Shown here in pieces: positions 15,936-21,558 of a stretch of DNA of 42,551 nt. The DNA is from Butyricicoccus sp. (GTDB taxonomy: Bacteria; Bacillota; Clostridia; Oscillospirales; Butyricicoccaceae), in assembly GCA_031293105.1 (NCBI GenBank), contig JAUMSA010000091.1:1-42551 (forward strand). Reading direction: 5' to 3'. Each line of letters starts with the position of its first letter. Within the stretch, counting starts at the first letter, position 1. The position numbers and the translations under genes were made by a program. The notes below the pieces were generated by a model. That model had not been told where the DNA came from. It saw nothing but the letters and a program-made list of their open reading frames with translations, and did no database searches.

Positions 15936-16823
15936 ATGAAAAATTCGTTTTTTGTTTTACTGGCAGGTGCGCTGTGGGGCATCCTATCGATTTTTGTCCA
16001 TATCCTCAATGGGGCCGGGTTTGGCGCGCTGGCCTGCGTGGAGGTTCGGGCGTTTTTTACGGCGGTGCTGCTGTTTTTCTACCTGCTCGCGACCGACCGC
16101 CGCAAACTGAAAATCCAGCTGCGCGATTTGCCGGTTTTCCTCGGCACCGGCCTGCTGAGCATCGTGTTTTTCAATTACTGCTATTTTAAGGCCATCGAAC
16201 TGACCGGCAGCGCCGCCGTGCCCGCGCTTTTGCTGTATACCGCGCCGCTGTTTGTGATGCTGCTGTCCGCCTTGCTGTTTCACGAGAAGATCACCCGCAG
16301 CAAGATTTTGGCCGCGGTGCTCACGTTTATCGGCCTGGGCTTTGTGACCGGCGCCTTCAGCGGCGGGGAGTCGCTCTCCGGGCAGGTCGTGCTGCTCGGC
16401 CTGGGCGCCGGCCTGGGGTATGCGCTGTACAGCATCTTCGGCAAATGCGTGGCCGGCAAGTACGACGCCAGCACGATCACCTTTTATACCTTTGCCGTGG
16501 CCGCGGTGGGCGTATTGCCGCTGTCCGGCCCGGCGGACTATGCGCCGCTGCTGCTGCATGTGTCCAATCTGCTGCCCGGCCTGGGGCTGGCGGTGTTCAG
16601 CACCGTGCTGCCGTTTCTGTTTTACACCAAGGGCCTGACCGGCATGGACGCCGGAAAAGCCGCCATTTTGGCGACCATTGAGCCCTTTGTGGCCGCCTTG
16701 GTCGGCGCGGCGTTCTTTCACGAACAGTTCAACGCTTCCAAAATCGTGGGCATGGTGCTGATTTTGGGCGCCATCGTCTATTTAAACGCCGCGCCGCGGC
16801 TGGCGCGTCCGCACCGCCCGTAA
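15936..16823 (+). CDS. EamA/DMT family transporter
   Basis: A 295-residue membrane protein with ten predicted helices arranged as two EamA repeats. The first begins at LAGALWGILSIFVHILNG, and the second near residue 150 at LLGLGAGLGYALYSIFGK. The motif GSAAVPALLLYTAPLFVML in the first repeat and KAAILATIEPFVAALVGA in the second are family landmarks. DMT proteins export amino acids, metabolites or nucleosides; the substrate here is unknown. The gene has its own promoter and an AAGGAGCG ribosome site, and faces a large HTH regulator that may control it. Confidence 0.9.
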   Translation: MKNSFFVLLAGALWGILSIFVHILNGAGFGALACVEVRAFFTAVLLFFYLLATDRRKLKIQLRDLPVFLGTGLLSIVFFNYCYFKAIELTGSAAVPALLLYTAPLFVMLLSALLFHEKITRSKILAAVLTFIGLGFVTGAFSGGESLSGQVVLLGLGAGLGYALYSIFGKCVAGKYDASTITFYTFAVAAVGVLPLSGPADYAPLLLHVSNLLPGLGLAVFSTVLPFLFYTKGLTGMDAGKAAILATIEPFVAALVGAAFFHEQFNASKIVGMVLILGAIVYLNAAPRLARPHRP

Positions 16824-16829
16824 CCAAAA

Positions 16830-16861
16830 AAGGAGACCATCCGGTATTGGATGGTCTCCTT
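16830..16861. terminator. Bidirectional terminator
   Basis: A 13-bp perfect stem (AAGGAGACCATCC) with a 6-base loop between the convergent EamA and hemerythrin genes. T-rich sequence follows on the plus side and an A run precedes it, so it can serve both strands. Confidence 0.85.
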
Positions 16862-16878
16862 GCCTTTTGGGGTGTTTT

Positions 16879-17733
16879 TTAAACGGCGCTGTCCAGGCGC
16901 AGGCTGATGTCCAGCCAGCCCGAGGGCGTATCAATCCGTGCGCTGGTGCCGGCCATGCCGCCGGGAAGGCGCTCGGAAACCACGGGCGGTTTGATATCAC
17001 AGCTGAGATTGCGCTGGGTCAGCGCGGTCGCCGCGTTGCCGCAGACGATGTTGGTCAGCTCGCAGAGCGCCGACTGCACGAGCGCGTCCAGCTCCTCGAG
17101 TTCGAGCATGGTCATGGTTTCGAGCAGATGCAGCGCCAGCTCCTTGGAAAACCCGAAGATCACCGTGCCCGGCAAATCCCCGATGAGGTCCAGGGAAATA
17201 AAGAGATCGCCCTGCGGGGGCGCGAACCCGAGTTCCTTCTGCTGGGCCGTGCTGCGGTCTAACCCGGCCATGGTTTCCATCACATTGAGGGCATTGCCCG
17301 CAAACAGGTCGATGTATTGATCAAACGCATGCTTGGGTTCTTCGGTCTGCTCCCCGGAAACGATTTTCTGGTCGGTATCCACCACATGATAGATGAGCCA
17401 GACCGTGACCGTACCGACCAAATCCTGCATGGTTTTCTGGTCAAAGCCGTCCTCTTTCAGACGCTTTTCATACTCTAAAACGGTTTGGGTGAACTGCCGG
17501 TGCTCGACTTTGTGCGCTTCGAGGCCGCTGTAATGGATGGATTCCTGGTATTCTTCTTCATCCCGGAAATGGTAGATGACATAATCCTTCAAAAAGCCGA
17601 GCGCCTTTTGATAGTCCTCTACGGTTGCCGTACCCTTTACGGCATTGACCAGTTCTTCGGTCATGCGGAACAGCTCGATATGCTGCGTGTCGATGCGATC
17701 GACGCCAAGCCGGTAGCTTTCCTTCCACATCAT
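16879..17733 (-). CDS. Bacteriohemerythrin-CheX-like fusion protein
   Basis: A 284-residue two-domain protein. Residues 1-130 are a hemerythrin with all seven diiron ligands: His18, His55, Glu59, His74, His78, His116 and Asp121. Residues 145-284 resemble the CheX/CheC phosphatase family, with the ExxN active-site pattern at Glu225 and Asn228 (CELTNIVCGNAAT). It probably senses O2 or redox state and could dephosphorylate a CheY-like receiver. There are no chemotaxis genes nearby, so the partner would be elsewhere. Two adjacent ATG codons (17733 and 17730) are possible starts, with AAGAGG upstream. Confidence 0.82.
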   Translation of the reverse strand: MMWKESYRLGVDRIDTQHIELFRMTEELVNAVKGTATVEDYQKALGFLKDYVIYHFRDEEEYQESIHYSGLEAHKVEHRQFTQTVLEYEKRLKEDGFDQKTMQDLVGTVTVWLIYHVVDTDQKIVSGEQTEEPKHAFDQYIDLFAGNALNVMETMAGLDRSTAQQKELGFAPPQGDLFISLDLIGDLPGTVIFGFSKELALHLLETMTMLELEELDALVQSALCELTNIVCGNAATALTQRNLSCDIKPPVVSERLPGGMAGTSARIDTPSGWLDISLRLDSAV

Positions 17734-17886
17734 AGTGTTTTCAACCTCTTTTCTAATTCTTTACTTTATAAATTTACAATAGCATGGTTGTGCTGTTTTG
17801 TAAACAACAAAGCAGGAACAATCCCCATAAGGCGGGCAAAACCGCCTTTTGTCCGGCTGGTTTGGCTGCCGCAGGGGCCTTTTATA

Positions 17887-17915
17887 TTGACACCAGGGCA
17901 ATATTGTGTTATCTA
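17887..17915 (+). promoter_or_regulatory. Promoter of the small DUF gene
   Basis: A consensus TTGACA at 17887-17892 is followed after 17 bases by TATCTA at 17910-17915. A short hairpin (AAGGCGG with CCGCCTT, 17829-17848) lies upstream. The start codon is 45 bases downstream. Confidence 0.55.
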
Positions 17916-17960
17916 CTATATGGAAGGAACGCAATCCGGACAATCGAAAGAAAGCAGAGG

Positions 17961-18245
17961 ATGAGGATGAAGAAATCAGCCAATACCATACGGGCCTGCC
18001 ATTTCCGCAAACGCAATGGACAGTATGTGCTCAACCCCAAGGCCTGCTATTGCTGGCATATCCCCAAGGCGCTGCGCCGCTCTCGTATCAAACCCGGCGA
18101 CCTGGTCATGGTGCGCGCCCACGACCATCGGGAAGTGGTGCTGGTGATGGAAGTGTTCCGTGAAGAGATCGAAGAAACCAACCGCACGTATAAACCGGTG
18201 CTGTGTAAATTAAAGAAAAATTTCTTAGACAAGCCTAAGAAATAA
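17961..18245 (+). CDS. Small basic protein, DUF5839-like
   Basis: A 94-residue, strongly basic protein without signal or membrane segment. It is close to the DUF5839-type small proteins of Clostridia, with the pattern WHIPK, a KPGDLVMVRA turn, and VFREEIEETNRTYKPV. The SH3-like pattern of short beta strands is a guess from that spacing. ATG codons at 17961 and 17967 are both possible; the second has GAGGATGAGG just upstream. An upstream in-frame extension contains the promoter and is rejected. The function is unknown. It has its own promoter and a terminator, so it is monocistronic. Confidence 0.65.
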   Translation: MRMKKSANTIRACHFRKRNGQYVLNPKACYCWHIPKALRRSRIKPGDLVMVRAHDHREVVLVMEVFREEIEETNRTYKPVLCKLKKNFLDKPKK

Positions 18246-18252
18246 TGCCGCA

Positions 18253-18284
18253 AAGCGCCCCGGAGCGAAGTCTCCGGGGCGCTT
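18253..18284. terminator. Strong GC-rich terminator hairpin
   Basis: A 13-bp perfect stem AAGCGCCCCGGAG with a 6-base loop, between the convergent small gene and the PLD-NTPase gene. The 3' arm and part of the loop recur as a lone 17-base copy at 20950-20966. Confidence 0.75.
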
Positions 18285-18290
18285 GTGTCT

Positions 18291-20282
18291 TCACTTCTTC
18301 TGAAAACGATCCAACCAAGTTTTTTTGAACGGAATGCCAAAAAACGTTCGCGCTTCTTTCAAATTCATGACAACCCACTCTCTAGATCGATGCGCTTCCA
18401 GCGTTTCGGGAAGTTCTTTGAGAATATAACCGGCCTCATAAGTGGTACCGGCGTTATACCGGATCTCATTGTTTCGTTCCGAAATTTCGAAGGATGACCG
18501 GCTGGTGTTCCAGACATTCCGAATGGTTTTGATGGCGTAACTGCCGGTCACTTTTTCGCTGAAATAGTCCTCCAGCGTCAGCAGGCGTATGTATGCCGGA
18601 AGAGGTACATCTGAAAACGTCTGAAAAATTTCGGTCAGCACCTGCGAGGATACTGCCAGAATATCCGGCGCACTTTCGGATTCATCACTTTTCATTTCTT
18701 CCAACAAAGTAGGCACTCGTTCCATCATGCGCCGCAGATACTCCCGGTATAAAGCGGTTCCCACCTCGCGCTGCACCGTACGCACAACGCTGCTGCGCAT
18801 GACTTCCGTGTTGGTCAAACCGGCCTGCACCCGACAGATAACGGTACGGCGGATCACCTCCGGCGCAACCGCTTTTACATCCTCATTCGCGCTGATCACC
18901 ACTGCCGGATAGTGCACAAGGCCATCCGCCACCCCGAAGTCATCATTTTTAATCGTCTCAATCGCGTGTTGATTGAAACGGGTATTGGTCAGGTCATCCA
19001 CAATGATCGGCGCGCCTTTTACCGTGCGCTTGAGGCCTTCAATACTGGAACGCGTGAAATCAGGTGCTGCAATCTTGGTCTTTTGCCCGATCATCATCTT
19101 CAAAAGGGTTTCGAGGAAACTGGTTTTGCCTGCCTTACTCTGCCCATATACCAGACCAAATACCGGATACGGCAATAGGTTCTGATTATAATGCACCGCC
19201 ATGTCGCGCATACACGCCATAAACGGGGAACAAAAGAACCAGTTGGCAAATTCATAGTACCGCCGCTGCATCCCGGTTACATCGCCATGGAATTTCTCAT
19301 AGCCATCCATATATTTTAAAAACAAAGCAACGTCTTTCTCAATTTCTGCTTTCGGAGGATCTAAGTCCAAGTCGTTGCCATTGAGCCGCACCAGCATCTC
19401 ATCCGGAAAGATTTCAAGCTGCGGATATTCGCTTTGCAGTTCTTTCTCCTTGGTCTGCGTTGCCACTACCTGACGACGGATGGACTTGATCTTTTCCGGC
19501 GACAGCAGTAACTTCCCCTTTTTGTCCGGTTTGGGCACCGAGGGTGCAAATTTCCCGGCCAGATTCTTTACATCTAAAACAAACCGAACTTCCTCTTTTG
19601 CTCCTTCCGTTGGCTGCAAAACAAGTGCCTTTTTCACTTTGATGGTTCGCGCAATCGGCAATTCTTCCAGATGCTCCCCATCATCGGCGCAGATCAGCGT
19701 TTCCTTTGCGATTTGATCGGTACAGTCCTCCCGCAGCTGGCAGTAACACGCCCAATACCAGTCATAGGCGGCATCGCCGTCCACATAGCAGATATTCTCC
19801 CGCTGGTATCCACCAAAGGCAGCGCGGGACATATTGGCCGAACCCATCACGACCCGTTTGCGTCCGTCCCGATTCGACAAAAGATAAATCTTTTCGTGGG
19901 ATAACGCGCTGCGCGCCACATAAAAATGCAGGGTACCATTTTCGATGCGAGAAACCAAATCCAGTTTCCGCTTGCTGGCCGTATCGCGTAACCGCTCTAC
20001 CATCTTGCATTGATACGCCATGATCTCTTGCAAAGAGTAGGAGATGACCTCATCACAACCAAACAGGATTTCCGCCTGCTCAAAAAGGCCAATAAGTTGA
20101 TAAACGAAATCAATGCCGGACGAATATGTAATAGCATGCAACGTATCAAATCCAGAAAACAGTTCCTGCCAAGAAAGCGTTTCTGCGCCTGCGAACTCCA
20201 TTTTAACGACGTCCAGAGTTGCCGTAGGCTGCACAGGAATCTTCTCTTCTTCCGGAACATCAAAGAACGATAAGTTTTCCAC
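18291..20282 (-). CDS. PLD-like nuclease fused to a P-loop NTPase, candidate defence protein
   Basis: A 663-residue protein. The N-terminal part holds a phospholipase-D-type half site: His129-x-Lys131 (SHEKIYLL) followed by GSAN at 147-150. Only one half site is present, so activity would need a dimer. The C-terminal part is a P-loop NTPase with Walker A GQSKAGKTS (380-388) and Walker B PIIVDD (425-430), followed by VISANED as a sensor-like strand. Its order resembles SF3/D5-like phage NTPases but the match is not firm. The start is GTG, set by the GGGGGGGAT ribosome site. It has its own promoter with a palindrome at the start site. Nuclease plus NTPase in an accessory region suggests anti-phage activity; this is inference. 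Confidence 0.75.
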   Translation of the reverse strand: MENLSFFDVPEEEKIPVQPTATLDVVKMEFAGAETLSWQELFSGFDTLHAITYSSGIDFVYQLIGLFEQAEILFGCDEVISYSLQEIMAYQCKMVERLRDTASKRKLDLVSRIENGTLHFYVARSALSHEKIYLLSNRDGRKRVVMGSANMSRAAFGGYQRENICYVDGDAAYDWYWACYCQLREDCTDQIAKETLICADDGEHLEELPIARTIKVKKALVLQPTEGAKEEVRFVLDVKNLAGKFAPSVPKPDKKGKLLLSPEKIKSIRRQVVATQTKEKELQSEYPQLEIFPDEMLVRLNGNDLDLDPPKAEIEKDVALFLKYMDGYEKFHGDVTGMQRRYYEFANWFFCSPFMACMRDMAVHYNQNLLPYPVFGLVYGQSKAGKTSFLETLLKMMIGQKTKIAAPDFTRSSIEGLKRTVKGAPIIVDDLTNTRFNQHAIETIKNDDFGVADGLVHYPAVVISANEDVKAVAPEVIRRTVICRVQAGLTNTEVMRSSVVRTVQREVGTALYREYLRRMMERVPTLLEEMKSDESESAPDILAVSSQVLTEIFQTFSDVPLPAYIRLLTLEDYFSEKVTGSYAIKTIRNVWNTSRSSFEISERNNEIRYNAGTTYEAGYILKELPETLEAHRSREWVVMNLKEARTFFGIPFKKTWLDRFQKK

Positions 20283-20359
20283 CTTTATCCCCCCCTAACG
20301 ATTCACCGATGAATTTCCTTTTTTTCTACTGCCTTAGCATCTCCGCATCCGCTTTATTC

Positions 20360-20371
20360 GTAGATATCTAC
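20360..20371. promoter_or_regulatory. Perfect palindrome at the PLD-NTPase start site
   Basis: GTAGATATCTAC is a 12-base perfect palindrome placed just downstream of the -10 box, at the expected transcription start. This is a classic position for a repressor site. The binder is unknown and the sequence does not match the AGAACAA operators beside the nearby XRE gene. Confidence 0.4.
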
Positions 20372-20378
20372 CATATTT

Positions 20379-20407
20379 AGTATAACTGGAATTCCATAAT
20401 CCGACAA
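20379..20407 (-). promoter_or_regulatory. Promoter of the PLD-NTPase gene
   Basis: On the minus strand, TTGTCG (20402-20407) and TATACT (20379-20384) are separated by 17 bases. The start codon lies about 90 bases downstream, after a strong G-rich ribosome site. Confidence 0.6.
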
Positions 20408-20428
20408 GGACTGATTGGTAAATATCAA

Positions 20429-20460
20429 CAAAGCGGTACGGAGTGTTCCGTACCGCTTTG
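20429..20460 (-). terminator. Terminator of the XRE gene
   Basis: A 14-bp perfect stem (CAAAGCGGTACGGA) with a 4-base loop lies 10 bases after the XRE stop codon. It separates that gene from the PLD-NTPase promoter, so the two same-strand genes are distinct transcripts. The T tract is weak. Confidence 0.7.
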
Positions 20461-20470
20461 CCATATCTAT

Positions 20471-20686
20471 TTATTTTTGCTTGGGGGTGCGTCCAAGCAG
20501 ATAATCAACGCTCACATCGTAGAAATCTGCCAAAGCGCATAAAACATGTGGTGGTATCATACGCTGTCCGCTTTCGTAATACGCATACGTCCGTTGTGGC
20601 ACACCAATTGCTTCTCCTACCTGCGCTTGTGTAAGATCGTGGTCTTCCCGCAAATCCCGGATTCGCTGATATCGCTCCATTTTCAT
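20471..20686 (-). CDS. XRE family transcriptional regulator (small)
   Basis: A protein of about 71 residues that is almost entirely one XRE/Cro-like helix-turn-helix (DLTQAQVGEAIGVPQRTYAYYESGQR), ending in the common VSVDYLLGRT tail. ATG codons at 20686 and 20680 are both possible; the second has GGTGAT upstream. It faces a 55-codon gene across two near-identical 15-base operators, an arrangement like a phage or mobile-element switch. Its minus-strand -10 (TATACT, 20697-20702) lies next to one operator, so autoregulation is likely. Confidence 0.85.
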   Translation of the reverse strand: MKMERYQRIRDLREDHDLTQAQVGEAIGVPQRTYAYYESGQRMIPPHVLCALADFYDVSVDYLLGRTPKQK

Positions 20687-20706
20687 CACCAATTGCAGTA
20701 TAGGTC

Positions 20707-20746
20707 AGAACAATTTGTTCTATTGACTTTTTGAACAAATTGTTCT
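20707..20746. promoter_or_regulatory. Two 15-base operators between divergent genes
   Basis: AGAACAATTTGTTCT at 20707-20721 and TGAACAAATTGTTCT at 20732-20746 are near-perfect palindromes with centres 25 bases apart. They overlap the spacer of the plus-strand promoter (TTGACT at 20723-20728) and adjoin the XRE gene's -10. They are most likely the XRE protein's binding sites. Confidence 0.7.
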
Positions 20747-20769
20747 AACCTAAACAAAGAGGTGATTTT

Positions 20770-20937
20770 ATGCCGGATTACAAAAAGATGTACCTGACTC
20801 TGTTCCGCGCGACCGAGCAGGCGATCAACACCCTGATCGAAGCGCAGCGCGCCTGTGAGGAATTGTATGTCAGCGAGCCGGAGACCGAGCTGCGAGTTGT
20901 TCCGCTGCCCGGTCGCACAAAGGAGGAAAACGAGTAA
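20770..20937 (+). CDS. Small phage-type hypothetical protein
   Basis: A 55-residue protein with an AAAGAGGTGAT ribosome site. It starts MPDYKKMYLTLFRATEQA and continues with a helical segment ending ACEELYVSE. Short proteins of this pattern are common in phages and integrated elements of Firmicutes, from memory; no function is known. It is probably controlled by the divergent XRE repressor through the two operators. It may be the last remnant of an early region of a lost phage. Confidence 0.65.
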   Translation: MPDYKKMYLTLFRATEQAINTLIEAQRACEELYVSEPETELRVVPLPGRTKEENE

Positions 20938-20987
20938 ACAACTTGCTGAAAGTCTCCGGGGCGCTTCTGTTCGGTTTGCAGAGAGCA

Positions 20988-21066
20988 CACAAGGCCCGGC
21001 GCAGAATCGATCATTCCTGCGCCGGGCCTTGAACCATCTCGGTGCATAAAGCAAAGTCGATCGTCT
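20988..21066. repeat. Dispersed hairpin repeat, copy 1
   Basis: A 15-bp perfect stem (CAAGGCCCGGCGCAG) surrounds a 12-base loop, followed by a conserved tail reaching GCAAAGTCGATCGTCT. A second copy is at 36783-36861. The loop AATCGATCATTC is the reverse complement, with one change, of the loop in copy 2, while the tails are in the same direction. Confidence 0.75.
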
Positions 21067-21097
21067 GGTGCATTTTCAGAAAAATACCGAAGAGTGC

Positions 21098-21126
21098 TTG
21101 ACTCTCTTTTTCTACTATTGTAGAAT
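21098..21126 (+). promoter_or_regulatory. Promoter of the BlaI-BlaR1-Fic operon
   Basis: TTGACT at 21098-21103 and TAGAAT at 21121-21126 are separated by 17 bases. The -10 box overlaps the first BlaI-type operator. Confidence 0.7.
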
Positions 21127-21158
21127 ATAAGCATCCAAAGAATTTTACATTTGTAGAA
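21111..21158. promoter_or_regulatory. Two BlaI/MecI-type operators
   Basis: TCTACTATTGTAGA (21111-21124) overlaps the -10 box, and TACATTTGTA (21146-21155, in a longer imperfect palindrome) lies just downstream. Both match the TACA-TGTA type dyads bound by BlaI/MecI repressors. Their place fits self-repression by the next gene. Confidence 0.65.
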
Positions 21159-21171
21159 TAGGAGGGATGGC

Positions 21172-21549
21172 ATGGAAAAGAACAAACGGCTGCCCGATGC
21201 CGAACTGGAGGTCATGCAGGCGGTTTGGTCGCTGACGCCGCCGGTCACCGCCGCAGAAGTGCAGCAAAAGGTGCCGAGCGACTGGAAGGCCACCAGCGTG
21301 CTGACCTTTTTGTCCCGGCTGTGCGACAAGGGTTTTTTATCGTGCGAAAAGCAGGGGCGACAGAACCAATACACGCCGCGCGTGACACGCGAAGCCTATT
21401 TGCAGCGCGAGAGCCGCAGCTTTGTCGAGCGTCTGTGCGGCGGGTCGGTCAAGAATTTCGTGGCCAGCCTGTCGGACGCAGGGGCGCTGACCGAGGACGA
21501 TCTCAAGGACTTGCGCGCCTTTCTGGATGCGCAAGGACGGGAAAAGTAG
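21172..21549 (+). CDS. BlaI/MecI/CopY family repressor
   Basis: A 125-residue winged-helix repressor, normal length for the family. Landmarks are the N-terminal LPDAELEVMQAVW, the recognition region VLTFLSRLCDKGFLSCEKQGR, and a C-terminal dimer region. The ribosome site is AGGAGGG. It is followed at 9 bases by the BlaR1-type sensor gene, the usual order. Its operators are visible in the promoter. In the classic system the sensor triggers cleavage of the repressor. No beta-lactamase gene is nearby; the regulated output here appears to be a Fic protein. Confidence 0.92.
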   Translation: MEKNKRLPDAELEVMQAVWSLTPPVTAAEVQQKVPSDWKATSVLTFLSRLCDKGFLSCEKQGRQNQYTPRVTREAYLQRESRSFVERLCGGSVKNFVASLSDAGALTEDDLKDLRAFLDAQGREK

Positions 21550-21558
21550 GTGAGAACC

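Noticed and set aside
17743..17960. Extended start of the small DUF gene from 17784
   Set aside because: The extension covers the TTGACA promoter and a hairpin, and the internal ATG codons have purine-rich ribosome sites.
20950..20966. A 17-base match to the 3' arm of the terminator at 18268-18284
   Set aside because: Only one arm is present, so it cannot form the hairpin. A relic of a duplicated terminator is likely, and it adds nothing functional.
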